From positions 1 to 64,000 of the forward strand of contig NZ_JAJQJS010000004.1 in the NCBI RefSeq assembly GCF_022828325.1: 64,000 bases of DNA, read 5' to 3'. Source of the stretch: Candidatus Nanosynbacter sp. TM7-076. Its GTDB lineage: Bacteria; Patescibacteriota; Saccharimonadia; Saccharimonadales; Saccharimonadaceae. The translations under genes and the position numbers were made by a program. Of this stretch, positions 42,078-51,893 are shown in pieces. The notes below the pieces were generated by a model, which was not told the origin of the DNA, made no database searches, and saw nothing but the letters and a program-made list of their open reading frames with translations. Within the stretch, counting starts at the first letter, position 1; each line of letters opens with the position of its first letter.

Positions 42078-44708
42078 ATGGCAATTACACAACAAAAAGC
42101 GCTGAGTAAGATTTTTGGCGATCCACAGAAGAAGATTTTGAAACGATTGCGTAAGCAAGTTGACGTTATTAACGGTCTGAATGACAAATATGAAAAGATG
42201 TCCGACAAGGAGCTTCGGGCGCAGACTGATGAGCTGAAAAAGCGTTTGTCGAAGAAGAGTGTGACGCTTGATACGATTTTGCCAGACGCGTTTGCTGTAG
42301 CAAGGGAAGCTGCTAAGCGTGTGATTGGCGAGCGTCCGTATGACGTGCAGTTGATTGGCGGTATGGTTCTTCATGAGGGTAACGTTGCCGAGATGAAAAC
42401 TGGTGAAGGTAAGACTCTTGTGGCGACATTGCCAACTTATCTGAACGCTTTGGAAGGCAAGGGTGTTCACGTGGTGACGGTTAATGACTATTTGGCTCAG
42501 CGCGACGCTGGCTGGATGGGTCAAGTGTATGATTTTCTGGGCTTGACCACCGGTGTGATTATTAACGAAGCGTCATTTGTCTATGATAAAGATTATGACA
42601 ATGAGCATCACGACGACCCTCGAATGCGCAAGCTTCGCCCAGTTTCACGTAAAGAGGCTTACGCTGCGGACATTACGTACGGCACGAATAACGAGTTTGG
42701 CTTTGACTATTTGCGCGACAACATGGTTAATGACGTTGATTTGCTCAGGCAGCGTGAATTGAACTTCGCAATCGTTGACGAGGTCGACTCAATTTTGATC
42801 GACGAAGCTCGTACGCCACTTATTATCTCTGCTCCAGCGGCTGAAAATCCTGACAATTATTACACGTTTGCTAAAATCGCTGCGAAGTTGGTTCCAGAAG
42901 ATTACGTTTTGGATGAGAAGCGTCGAAGCGTTGCTTTGACTGACGAAGGCGTTGAAAAAGTTCAGAAATTGTTGGGAATAAAAAACTTGTACACACCAGA
43001 TCACGTGCGCAGTGTTTATCACATGGATCAGGCTTTGCGAGCACAGACATTATTCAAGCGCGACAAGGATTATGTTGTAACTAATGACGGCGAAGTAATT
43101 ATCGTTGACGAGCATACTGGTCGTCTGATGCAGGGTCGTCGCTATAACGAAGGCTTACACCAGGCGATTGAGGCGAAAGAAGGTGTTCCTGTGCTGGAAG
43201 AAAGCATGACCTTGGCGACAATTTCATTCCAGAATTATTTCCGTTTGTATAATAAATTGAGCGGCATGACTGGTACGGCGTTCACTGAAGCCGAAGAGTT
43301 CCAGCAAATTTATTCACTTGACGTTATTCAAATTCCACCGAACAAACCAGTTATTCGCGAGGATAAGGAAGATCTGATTTTCAAGACTGAAAAGGCCAAA
43401 CTTAAAGCTGTAGCTGAGGCGATTAAGGATTACCACAAGCAGGGTCGTCCTGTTCTGGTTGGTTCTGGTTCTATTGAAAAGAATGAACAAATTGCCAAAT
43501 ATTTGGAAAAAGAAGGCATTAAATTTGAGATTCTGAACGCTAAGAACAATGAGCGTGAGGCTGCGATTGTGGCGAAAGCCGGTGAAAAAGGTGCGATTAC
43601 TTTGGCTACAAATATTGCTGGTCGCGGTACTGACATTAAGCTTGGCGAGGGTGTCAAGGAATTGGGCGGATTGGTTGTTATCGGTTCGGAGCGACACGAA
43701 TCACGCCGAATTGACAATCAGTTGCGCGGTCGTGGCGGACGTCAGGGTGATCCAGGCGAGACTCAGTTTTATGTTTCGACCGAAGATGATTTGATGCGAA
43801 TTTTCCAGGGCGAGCGAATTGCGTCGTTGATGGATAGATTGGGTGTTGATGATGATACGCCAATCAGAACTCGCGCCGTATCGAAAACATTGGAAGCGGC
43901 ACAGAAGAGAGTTGAAGGCTACAATTTTGATACGCGCAAAAATGTTGTTCAATACGACAATGTGATTAACCGTCATCGTCGCGTCGTTTATGTTATGCGA
44001 CGCAGGATTTTGGAAGGCGATAATATCAAGCCAGAAATTGAGCGTTTGCTGAAGGCTAAAGTTCACGAATTGACAACTCTTCCATCAAAGAATAATCCAA
44101 AGTTTGTCGAGGATTTCTCGGTTATTTTCCCGGTTGATAAGGAAAAAATTGAAAAGGTTGGCAAGGAGAAGAAAGATCGTTTGCGCTATGAGAAGGCGCT
44201 GGAGCTGGTCGAAGAAGCTTACGCAGAGAAAGAGCGTGAGATTGGCGCTGATGATTTGCGTGGAGTTGAGCGCGAAGTTTATATGGCGGTGTTGGATACA
44301 TTGTGGATGCAGCATTTGGAAAATATGCAACATTTGCGCGAGGGCATTCACTGGCGAAGTGTTGGACAGCGTGACCCTTTGGTGGAATATCGATCAGAAT
44401 CCCAGAAGTTGTTTGAGAGTTTGCAAGCTAATCTCCGCGATGAAGTTCTAGCAACGATATTTAATATCCATAAAGCCGACGCTACAGTTCGTCAATCTCA
44501 AGACGACGAATATGACACTGAGCTAACTAGGTTGGCAGAAAATGCCGTTGAGCGTGGCGTAAATGAAATTGGTTCGGGCGAGGAAAATCGTGACGATGAC
44601 TTCTCTGTGAAAAAGGGTAAGACTAGCGCGGAATCAAATCGTGCGAAGAATCAAGCTCGAAAGAAGAAAAAGGCTCAGCGACAGAACCGTAAGAAAAATC
44701 GTAAATAA
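42078..44708 (+). CDS. secA: Preprotein translocase ATPase SecA
   Basis: An 876-residue motor that drives export through SecYEG. Walker A is MKTGEGKTLVATLP, followed by DEVDSILIDEARTPLIIS and the second ATPase lobe with NIAGRGTDIKLGEGV. The C-terminal tail is basic (ARKKKKAQRQNRKKNRK) and lacks the Cys/His zinc motif used for SecB, so a SecB-free system is likely. ATG 42078 gives the usual N-terminus; ATG 42048 is an alternative because TATAAT is at 42025-42030. Confidence 0.95.
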   Translation: MAITQQKALSKIFGDPQKKILKRLRKQVDVINGLNDKYEKMSDKELRAQTDELKKRLSKKSVTLDTILPDAFAVAREAAKRVIGERPYDVQLIGGMVLHEGNVAEMKTGEGKTLVATLPTYLNALEGKGVHVVTVNDYLAQRDAGWMGQVYDFLGLTTGVIINEASFVYDKDYDNEHHDDPRMRKLRPVSRKEAYAADITYGTNNEFGFDYLRDNMVNDVDLLRQRELNFAIVDEVDSILIDEARTPLIISAPAAENPDNYYTFAKIAAKLVPEDYVLDEKRRSVALTDEGVEKVQKLLGIKNLYTPDHVRSVYHMDQALRAQTLFKRDKDYVVTNDGEVIIVDEHTGRLMQGRRYNEGLHQAIEAKEGVPVLEESMTLATISFQNYFRLYNKLSGMTGTAFTEAEEFQQIYSLDVIQIPPNKPVIREDKEDLIFKTEKAKLKAVAEAIKDYHKQGRPVLVGSGSIEKNEQIAKYLEKEGIKFEILNAKNNEREAAIVAKAGEKGAITLATNIAGRGTDIKLGEGVKELGGLVVIGSERHESRRIDNQLRGRGGRQGDPGETQFYVSTEDDLMRIFQGERIASLMDRLGVDDDTPIRTRAVSKTLEAAQKRVEGYNFDTRKNVVQYDNVINRHRRVVYVMRRRILEGDNIKPEIERLLKAKVHELTTLPSKNNPKFVEDFSVIFPVDKEKIEKVGKEKKDRLRYEKALELVEEAYAEKEREIGADDLRGVEREVYMAVLDTLWMQHLENMQHLREGIHWRSVGQRDPLVEYRSESQKLFESLQANLRDEVLATIFNIHKADATVRQSQDDEYDTELTRLAENAVERGVNEIGSGEENRDDDFSVKKGKTSAESNRAKNQARKKKKAQRQNRKKNRK

Positions 44709-44723
44709 TCAGAGAACTAGGCA

Positions 44724-46001
44724 ATGAAACATACAGTTGAGGAAATTAGACTGAAGAATGGTGCGCGCGGCTTGTTGATTGACGTTCCAGATGCTACGGT
44801 AATGAGTTTTCAGGTGCAGTTCAGGGCGGGAAATCGCTACGTTCTGAATAAAGATATTTATGAAACTGCTCACATTATGGAGCATATGGCGTTCGGTGCG
44901 AATGAAAAGTTTCGTTCGGAGCACAATTACGAGCAGGAATTTACCAAGAACGGCGCCTATCACAACGCTTACACTTCTGACTATTCAATGGTTTATGAAG
45001 CGATTTGTGCGGATTTTGAGTGGGACAGGATTTTGGAGCTTCAGAGATTGGCTATTACAACGCCGCGATTCAACGCTGATGAGCTTGAGGCGGAAAAGGG
45101 CAATGTTCGCTCTGAATTGACTGGCTATCTCAACAATCATAACCGCGTGATGTGGCCGCGCATTCAGCAGGCGCTGGGTGAAGATATTTTGACGTATAAT
45201 CAGCGCTTAAAAACAATTGCTAATATTGAGCTGAAAGACATTAAAAATCATCACAAGCGAACGCATACCTTGAAGAATATGCGGTTTGTGGTGGCTGGAA
45301 AAATGGCTGGACGAAAAGCGGCTATTAAAGAACATCTTGAGGGATGGCAATTAGAGACGGGCGAGCGGTTCGTTATTCCGCGCGATGAACCACGCAGGGC
45401 TAACCCAGTCTTAGTTAAGCGAAAAGAGGCGACGAATTTGACGTTTGGCTGGTCAATGATGATTCCGCGCGAGTTAAGTGATGAAGAAGTCACGGCCATG
45501 AACGCATTGAATCACATTCTGACCGGCACGATGAGCTCGAGGATTTTTGGCGCGGCTCGTAAAAAAGGCTTGGCGTATGGTATTTTTAGTGATACGTCGA
45601 TTGGTTTTTACGATTCGGCTTGGGATTTTGGTGGACAAGTAAATGTTGAAACTGCAGAAAAGCTCTTTGATATTATCGTGAGAGAATTGAAGAAAGTTTT
45701 GGCTGGATCTATTTCCGAAGAGGATTTGGAAAGTGTGAAGTCATATTCGTTGGGTCGTTATCAAATGGGCGCTCAAACTGTTGGGCAAGTAAGTAATTTT
45801 TACGTAGGACGATATTTTGCTGATGATTTCGTGAGAGATTATGCCGCCGTTCCAGATTCTATTTTGGCGGTAACTCCTGATCAGTTGATTGAAACGGCTC
45901 GTCAATTTTTTGCATCCAACACGTGGACGTTGGCGGCAGTTACTTCGGAAGAAAAAGAGCTATTAACAAAGCTGTACGATAAGCTCGACAAGCTGTTTTA
46001 G
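44724..46001 (+). CDS. M16-family zinc peptidase
   Basis: A 425-residue protease. The inverted zinc motif HIMEH is at 50-54 and the third ligand is probably Glu124 in ELEAEKGNVRSEL. The C-terminal half is the inactive M16 partner domain (RIFGAARKKGLAYGIFSDTS). Such enzymes degrade short peptides or signal-peptide fragments. No export signal is visible, so it is probably cytosolic. It starts 15 bases after secA, which may hint at clearing export by-products. Confidence 0.88.
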   Translation: MKHTVEEIRLKNGARGLLIDVPDATVMSFQVQFRAGNRYVLNKDIYETAHIMEHMAFGANEKFRSEHNYEQEFTKNGAYHNAYTSDYSMVYEAICADFEWDRILELQRLAITTPRFNADELEAEKGNVRSELTGYLNNHNRVMWPRIQQALGEDILTYNQRLKTIANIELKDIKNHHKRTHTLKNMRFVVAGKMAGRKAAIKEHLEGWQLETGERFVIPRDEPRRANPVLVKRKEATNLTFGWSMMIPRELSDEEVTAMNALNHILTGTMSSRIFGAARKKGLAYGIFSDTSIGFYDSAWDFGGQVNVETAEKLFDIIVRELKKVLAGSISEEDLESVKSYSLGRYQMGAQTVGQVSNFYVGRYFADDFVRDYAAVPDSILAVTPDQLIETARQFFASNTWTLAAVTSEEKELLTKLYDKLDKLF

Positions 46002-46037
46002 GGTGTAATCGTAAATTGCCCGTGATATAATCAGGTT

Positions 46038-47282
46038 ATGAAAATTGTCATTGCTGGTTTTGGTGTTGAAGGTCAATCTAATTTGCGGTATTTTCGAGAG
46101 AAGTTTCCGGAAGCTGATTTTTTGGTGGCGGACGAGCGTGAAAAAGTAGATAATTTGCCGGAAAATGTGGCTTATCAGACGGGATTTTCGGGGCTGGATG
46201 ACGCGGATTTAATCGTTAGGTCGCCAAGTCTTCCGCCAAAAAAGATAAAGACTAACGGTCGAATTTGGTCATCTACTAATGAATTTTTTGCCAATTGCCC
46301 AGCGACTATAATTGGCGTGACTGGCACAAAAGGCAAGGGTACGACGTGTAGTTTTATCTCGTCGATTTTGCGTGCGGCGGGTAAAACTGTTCATTTGGTG
46401 GGAAATATTGGCGTGCCAGCTTTGGATATTTTGCCAAAAATTGAGAAAAATGACATTGTTGTTTACGAATTGTCCAGTTTTCAATTGTGGGATTTGCAGA
46501 AATCTCCGCACGTTGCTGTGGCGCTGATGATTGAGCCTGACCACTTGAACGTCCACGCTGATTTTAATGATTATTTGGCGGCAAAAGCGAATATTGCCAA
46601 GTTCCAAACCACGGACGATTATGTTGTCTATAATTCTCAAAATGAGTTTAGTTCGTCGATTGCAGATACGAGTTTGGCGCAGAAAAAGGAATATCCATTT
46701 GCTCTTTCGGACGATATAATTTCTGCGATTCGCTTGCCAGGGAGGCATAATGTCGACAATGCGTGCGCAGCGATAGCGGCGGTAAAGTCGATTTTGCCGA
46801 ACGTGTCGGATGATGAGATAAAGAGGGGGCTTAGCGAGTTTACAGGGTTACCGCATCGACTGAAGTTTGTTGCTGAAAAATACGGTGTGAAATATTACGA
46901 TGACAGCATTTCGACCACTCCGGGCAGTGCGATTGCGGCATTAAAAGCTTTTGCGGAGCCGAAAATTTTGATTTTGGGCGGCTCAGATAAGGGCGCAGAC
47001 TACTCTGAATTAGCGAAAGAAATTGCCCGACAAAACGTGCGATCGATAATTATCAATGGTGCTAACGCTGATGAAATTAGGGAAGTTTTAAGGGAAGAAA
47101 AAGTTGATTGCGAGATTGTCCAATTGAATATGGCGGGAATGAAAGAAGTTGCCAAATCAGCCAAAAATAAAGCGCAATCTGGCGACGTGGTGATTCTTAG
47201 CCCAGCGGCTGCCAGCTTTGATATGTTTAAGAGTTATTCTGATCGTGGCGAGCAATTTGTCGCCGCCGTAGAAGAGCTTTAA
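46038..47282 (+). CDS. murD: UDP-N-acetylmuramoyl-L-alanine--D-glutamate ligase
   Basis: A 414-residue Mur ligase. The ATP loop is [13 protein letters not shown] near residue 95, the central domain has [18 protein letters not shown] and the C-terminal domain [20 protein letters not shown] and [12 protein letters not shown], all MurD signatures. It adds D-Glu to the peptidoglycan precursor. TATAAT (46026-46031) is six bases from the ATG. It overlaps hpt, which runs the other way, by four bases. Confidence 0.93.
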   Translation: MKIVIAGFGVEGQSNLRYFREKFPEADFLVADEREKVDNLPENVAYQTGFSGLDDADLIVRSPSLPPKKIKTNGRIWSSTNEFFANCPATIIGVTGTKGKGTTCSFISSILRAAGKTVHLVGNIGVPALDILPKIEKNDIVVYELSSFQLWDLQKSPHVAVALMIEPDHLNVHADFNDYLAAKANIAKFQTTDDYVVYNSQNEFSSSIADTSLAQKKEYPFALSDDIISAIRLPGRHNVDNACAAIAAVKSILPNVSDDEIKRGLSEFTGLPHRLKFVAEKYGVKYYDDSISTTPGSAIAALKAFAEPKILILGGSDKGADYSELAKEIARQNVRSIIINGANADEIREVLREEKVDCEIVQLNMAGMKEVAKSAKNKAQSGDVVILSPAAASFDMFKSYSDRGEQFVAAVEEL

Positions 47283-47818
47283 TCTTGATAGACTTCTGGT
47301 TTTAAGACGCCGATGTATGGCAAGTTGCGATATTGCTGGCGGAAATCCAGGCCATAGCCAACGACAAATTCATTCGGCGTATCGATGCCGACATAATCGG
47401 CTTTTGCGTCAACTTCGCGCCGCGCTGGTTTGTCTAATAGTGAGCATATTTTTACCGATGCGGCATTTTTTGCGGCAAATAATTCTCTTAGCGCCTGGGC
47501 GGTTCGACCGCTGTCAATTATGTCCTCAACTATTAACACATGTCTATCCGTCACGTCGGTATCCAAATCTTTGATGATTTTTACAGATCCAGAAGATTTT
47601 GTGTCGTCACCGTAGCTGGAAACCGCCATGAAGTCAATTTCCATATAGCAATCTATCGCTTGTATCAAGTCGATCATAAACGGCGCCGCGCCGCGTAAAA
47701 TGCCCACGACAACAGGATTTTTATCTTGATAATCCTCGGTCAATTTTTTCCCAAGTTTTTGAACTGCCGTTTTTATATCTTCGTTCGTAAATAGAATTTT
47801 CTCAATATCTTTATCCAT
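47279..47818 (-). CDS. hpt: Hypoxanthine phosphoribosyltransferase
   Basis: A 179-residue purine-salvage enzyme joining hypoxanthine or guanine to PRPP. The PRPP loop is [13 protein letters not shown] near 93-106, with [13 protein letters not shown] near the N-terminus and [18 protein letters not shown] at the C-terminal side. Salvage fits an organism that lacks de novo purine synthesis. TAAAAT on this strand (47830-47825) is six bases from the ATG. Confidence 0.93.
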   Translation of the reverse strand: MDKDIEKILFTNEDIKTAVQKLGKKLTEDYQDKNPVVVGILRGAAPFMIDLIQAIDCYMEIDFMAVSSYGDDTKSSGSVKIIKDLDTDVTDRHVLIVEDIIDSGRTAQALRELFAAKNAASVKICSLLDKPARREVDAKADYVGIDTPNEFVVGYGLDFRQQYRNLPYIGVLKPEVYQD

Positions 47819-47869
47819 CTTTTTATTTTAACAGAGAATTGAGTGTTGAAAAATGGTACAATAAAATAT

Positions 47870-48961
47870 ATGCAACCGCTAAAAAAGAAAATTGGTGAAT
47901 TAGAAAAAGAAATTGAACAGGCTAAAAAAGCGCTGAAGTTTTCTGATTTGGAGCAGAAATTGGCGGAACTGGACGATCAATTAAACCAGCCAGAAATTTG
48001 GAATAATCCTGATTACGCCCAAGAATTAACGAAACAGGCCGCCAGTCTTCGTCAGACCGTCGAGCCTTGGCAGACTTTGACGGTGCAGGTTGGTGATATG
48101 GTGGAGCTGATGGAGCTTGGCGATGACGATTTATTGCCAGAGTTTCAGGCGCAAGTTGCGGCGATTGAGAAGAGTTTTGATGGGCATAAAACCGATTTGC
48201 TATTCTCTGGCGAATATGACAATCGCTCGGCAATTATGCGCATTTCCGCTGGCGTGGGCGGGTTGGACGCGCAGGATTTTGCGGCGATGTTGGAGCGAAT
48301 GTATTTGCGCTGGGCGGAAAAGTCTGGAATGAAGATTGATACGCTGGAACGCTCGACAAATGACGACGCTGGAATTAAAACGGTCGTTTTGGAGATTTCT
48401 GGATCTTTTGCTTATGGAAAATTGCGGTCGGAAAATGGCGTACATCGTTTGGTGCGATTAAGTCCGTTTAATGCGGACAACTTGCGGCAGACTAGTTTTG
48501 CACTTGTCGAGGTTTTGCCGAAAATTGACGCGCCCGATGAAATATCAATTGACCCGAATGACTTAAGAATTGATGTCTATCGTTCGGGTGGCAAGGGCGG
48601 TCAAGGTGTAAATACGACGGATTCGGCGGTTCGGGTGACGCATGAGCCGACAGGGATTACGGTGGCTATTCAGAATGAGCGCTCGCAGATTCAGAATAAG
48701 GAAACGGCGCTGAAGATTTTGCGGTCAAAATTGCTAGCGATGAAATTAGAGCAACACGCCGAAACTTTGTCTGACCTCAGGGCTGGCGAATCGGCAAACT
48801 GGGGTAGCCAAATTAGAAATTACGTTTTGCATCCGTATACGTTAGTTAAAGATACTCGTACAAAGCATGAAAACAGTAACGCTCAAGGTGTTCTGGACGG
48901 CGATATTGACGAATTTATCACGGCATATTTAGAACAAAATGCTAATTCTAAAAATATTTAG
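47870..48961 (+). CDS. prfB: Peptide chain release factor 2
   Basis: A 363-residue RF2 reading UAA and UGA. The stop-recognition tripeptide SPF lies in HRLVRLSPFNADNLRQTSF and GGQ in [15 protein letters not shown]. The coding frame is continuous, so the autoregulatory frameshift of many prfB genes is absent. ATG 47870 is chosen because TACAAT (47857-47862, preceded by TGG) is seven bases upstream. ftsE follows. Confidence 0.95.
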   Translation: MQPLKKKIGELEKEIEQAKKALKFSDLEQKLAELDDQLNQPEIWNNPDYAQELTKQAASLRQTVEPWQTLTVQVGDMVELMELGDDDLLPEFQAQVAAIEKSFDGHKTDLLFSGEYDNRSAIMRISAGVGGLDAQDFAAMLERMYLRWAEKSGMKIDTLERSTNDDAGIKTVVLEISGSFAYGKLRSENGVHRLVRLSPFNADNLRQTSFALVEVLPKIDAPDEISIDPNDLRIDVYRSGGKGGQGVNTTDSAVRVTHEPTGITVAIQNERSQIQNKETALKILRSKLLAMKLEQHAETLSDLRAGESANWGSQIRNYVLHPYTLVKDTRTKHENSNAQGVLDGDIDEFITAYLEQNANSKNI

Positions 48962-48981
48962 CTTATGGTATAATACTAGTA

Positions 48982-49665
48982 ATGATTCTGTTAGATAGGG
49001 TAACGAAGAACTACGGAAAAAATAATAAGCCGGCGTTGAATCGAGCAAGCATTCATGTTGGCGCTGGTGAATTTGTGATTATTGTTGGTACGTCGGGTGC
49101 TGGCAAATCGACGCTTTTGAAGCTTTTGACTCGCGAAGAAAAGCCGAGCTCTGGAAAAATTGTGGTTGGCGGAATTGATTATGACAATTTGAAGGACAAG
49201 CATATTCCGCTGTTGCGTCGTAAAATTGGCGTGGTTTTTCAGGATTTTAAGTTGCTTCCGAATCGAACGGTGTTTGAAAATGTGGCGTTTGCGCTGGAAA
49301 TTGCTGGAATGACAAATCGGGAAATTAAGGCGACTGTGCCGAAGGTGATTGAGCTGGTTGGTCTTAAGGGGAAGGAAAAACATTTTCCTCATCAGCTTTC
49401 TGGTGGTGAGCGTCAGCGTGTAGCGATTGCGCGTGCGGTGGTGCGCCAGCCGAAGATTCTGATTGCAGATGAGCCGACTGGAAACTTGGATCCGAAGCAC
49501 AGCTGGGATATTGTTCGCTTGCTAGAAAAGATTAACAAGTATGGCACGACGGTTATTTTGACGACTCACAACGTGGAGATTGTCAACAAATTGAAGCGAC
49601 GCGTTATTACAATTGATCATGGTAAAATCACCTCCGATCAGGCGAGAGGGAGTTATAAACAGTAA
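48982..49665 (+). CDS. ftsE: Cell division ATP-binding protein FtsE
   Basis: A 227-residue ATPase. Walker A GTSGAGKST is at 36-44, the signature LSGGERQRVAIARAVV, Walker B ILIADEPTGNLDPKHS. With FtsX it powers peptidoglycan hydrolases at the septum. TGG-TATAAT (48969-48974) is seven bases from the ATG, so it is probably leaderless. Confidence 0.95.
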   Translation: MILLDRVTKNYGKNNKPALNRASIHVGAGEFVIIVGTSGAGKSTLLKLLTREEKPSSGKIVVGGIDYDNLKDKHIPLLRRKIGVVFQDFKLLPNRTVFENVAFALEIAGMTNREIKATVPKVIELVGLKGKEKHFPHQLSGGERQRVAIARAVVRQPKILIADEPTGNLDPKHSWDIVRLLEKINKYGTTVILTTHNVEIVNKLKRRVITIDHGKITSDQARGSYKQ

Positions 49666-50648
49666 TGAAATCATCAAAGTCTAACAAAAATAAAGAAACT
49701 ATTCGTATACGTCAGCGCCGACGAGGTTGGTTGACGTTTGTCAGAATGTGTCGATATGGCATCAATAATTTTAGTCGTAATGCCTGGCTAACGATTGCTG
49801 CGACTGCGGTGATGAGCGTCACGTTGATTATTGTGTTTATAACATTATCAGCGCGTCAGGTTTTGGTTGATACCGTTTCAAACGTTTCCAGACGTGCCGA
49901 TATGTCAATTTACTTAAAGGGTGACACGCCAGAAAAAACGATTAAAACGATTAAATCTCGAATTGAAAAATTAGATAATGTCGATAGTGTTAAGTATATT
50001 TCCGCGGAAGAAGCGCGTGAAAAGCAAGCTGAACAGTACAAGGACAATCCAGATACACTTGAGGCGATTCGCGAGTCTAGTAATGAGATGTCAGCAACGC
50101 TTCGTGTTTCCGTGAAAGAATTGAACAACCAGCAATCATTGAACAATTTTGTTAAAACTGATGATTTATATAAAAAATATAAAGACCCTAACAGGGAGCC
50201 GTCATTCTCGGGTGAACGCCAGCAGGCTATTAAAACAGTTGGCAATTGGGTGAGATTGGCGAGTATCGGCGGGTCAATCGCTACAGTTGTTTTCGTGGTG
50301 ATTTCATCGCTTGTGGTCTTTAATACCATTCGCATGGCAATTTTCAACCGCAAGGACGAGATTGAAATGATGAAGTTGATCGGCGCAGAACGCAGTTTCA
50401 TCAGGGGTCCGTTTATCGTTGAGGCCATAATGTACGGATTTATCGCGGCAATTATCGCAACGGTGGTTGGGTATGGACTGTTAATCCTTGCGCATGATCC
50501 GATGGTGAAATACGGAATTCCTATTGATAATCTTTTGAATCATCTAAAAATGTACGGCGTGTTGGTTTTCTTGAGTATGATTCTGGTTGGTGCGGCAATT
50601 GGCGTGGCGTCATCCTGGGTGGCAACTCGCAAATACCTTAAGTTGTAA
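49665..50648 (+). CDS. ftsX: Cell division permease FtsX
   Basis: A 327-residue permease. A basic cytosolic start, helix 1 at about 40-62, an extracellular loop (65-190), then three helices with SSLVVFNTIRMAIFNRKDEI and MMKLIGAERSFIRGPFIVEA. It starts in the ftsE stop codon (TAATG). A PcsB-like hydrolase gene follows after 42 bases. Confidence 0.93.
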   Translation: MKSSKSNKNKETIRIRQRRRGWLTFVRMCRYGINNFSRNAWLTIAATAVMSVTLIIVFITLSARQVLVDTVSNVSRRADMSIYLKGDTPEKTIKTIKSRIEKLDNVDSVKYISAEEAREKQAEQYKDNPDTLEAIRESSNEMSATLRVSVKELNNQQSLNNFVKTDDLYKKYKDPNREPSFSGERQQAIKTVGNWVRLASIGGSIATVVFVVISSLVVFNTIRMAIFNRKDEIEMMKLIGAERSFIRGPFIVEAIMYGFIAAIIATVVGYGLLILAHDPMVKYGIPIDNLLNHLKMYGVLVFLSMILVGAAIGVASSWVATRKYLKL

Positions 50649-50654
50649 AAGTCC

Positions 50655-50684
50655 TTGACATACTGATTATGCTTATGCTAACAT
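50655..50684 (+). promoter_or_regulatory. Promoter of the PcsB-like gene
   Basis: TTGACA (50655-50660), 18 bases, TAACAT (50679-50684) preceded by TGC. The ATG follows the -10 by six bases. Confidence 0.7.
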
Positions 50685-50690
50685 AGACGT

Positions 50691-51830
50691 ATGAAACTAC
50701 GGTCCACCACACCAGTTTCGGCGTCATTAGTCAGCAGAGCGTCTCTGGTGGCGATGTCTGCATTGCTCGCTGGATCGGGCATTTTTGGCTTGGCATCACA
50801 CGTATTGGCTCGCGACTATAACGCCGAAATTCAGGCAAAGCAACAAGAAGCAGACAACTATAATTCTGAGGCTTCGCGCTTGGGTGAGATGGCTGATAGT
50901 TTGCAGGCGGAACTTGATAAGATAAACGGACAAATATCAGCTATTCAGACACAGATTTCTGATAGCCAAAAGAAGATAAATAGCCTTAATGACCAGATAA
51001 AAAAGAACGAAGAGCTAATTAAGCACAATCGTAAAGCGATGGGGCGGATTTTGGCAGATTTGTATGTTGATGATCAGATTTCGCCGCTGGAGATGCTTGC
51101 TAGCTCAAAAAATATTAGCGATTACATTGACAAGCAAGAACAGCGTAATTCTTTGAAAACTTCATTGAATGATAAGATTAAAGAAATTAAGTCTTTGCAG
51201 AAAAAGTTGGAAGAGAATAAGAAGTCTGTCGAGAATACGCTTCGCGACCAAGAATTGCAGCGCAATGCAATGGCGGCTAAGCAATCTGAGAAGGCGAAAC
51301 TGATTACTGATACGAAGAACGATCAGAATAACTATGCGGCGTTAGCTCAGAAACGTAATTCTGAGGTGGCGAAGTTGCGAGAAGAGCAGGCTGCAGCCAA
51401 CCGACGAGCTCTTGGTGGCGGCAATGTCTCTATTCCAGGCGGCGTACCTGGCGGCGGCGGTTATCCTGGCGCCTGGGCGAGTGCTCCACTTGACGCTTAT
51501 GTCGATCCATGGGGACTATACACGCGTGAGTGTGTGAGCTACGTGGCTTGGAAAATTCATAGTACTGGACGATACGTCCCGCATTTTGGTGGCGCAGGCA
51601 ACGCAAATCAGTGGCCGTCAACTGCAGCGCGCTATGGTATTTCTAGCGGCTCAACGCCAAAAGCTGGCGCGGCAGCCGTGATGAATATTGGATATTACGG
51701 ACACGTTATGTATGTTGAATCTGTCAATGGCGATGGAACCATTACTGTTAGTGACTACAACTTTGCCTGGGACGGTTTATATAGGCATTACACACGCTCA
51801 GCTTCAGGATTGACATACGTTTACTTCTAA
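50691..51830 (+). CDS. PcsB-like peptidoglycan hydrolase with CHAP domain
   Basis: A 379-residue exported protein. The signal peptide ends near SHVLARDYN. A long coiled coil (about 42-240) is followed by a Gly-rich linker and a CHAP domain with Cys281 in RECVSYVAW and His338 in GHVMYVE. FtsEX regulates such PcsB-type hydrolases by contacting the coiled coil; the gene order ftsE-ftsX-pcsB supports this. The mRNA is predicted to be leaderless from its own promoter. Confidence 0.92.
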   Translation: MKLRSTTPVSASLVSRASLVAMSALLAGSGIFGLASHVLARDYNAEIQAKQQEADNYNSEASRLGEMADSLQAELDKINGQISAIQTQISDSQKKINSLNDQIKKNEELIKHNRKAMGRILADLYVDDQISPLEMLASSKNISDYIDKQEQRNSLKTSLNDKIKEIKSLQKKLEENKKSVENTLRDQELQRNAMAAKQSEKAKLITDTKNDQNNYAALAQKRNSEVAKLREEQAAANRRALGGGNVSIPGGVPGGGGYPGAWASAPLDAYVDPWGLYTRECVSYVAWKIHSTGRYVPHFGGAGNANQWPSTAARYGISSGSTPKAGAAAVMNIGYYGHVMYVESVNGDGTITVSDYNFAWDGLYRHYTRSASGLTYVYF

Positions 51831-51849
51831 TCGGCATAAAGTGATATAC

Positions 51850-51878
51850 AAAAACGCTCGTGTTAAACGGGCGTTTTG
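51850..51878 (+). terminator. Terminator after the PcsB-like gene
   Basis: AAAACGC (51851-51857) pairs with GCGTTTT (51871-51877). The same stem core occurs at 4539-4571. The ctpA -10 follows four bases later. Confidence 0.65.
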
Positions 51879-51893
51879 TAGTATAATAAGTAT

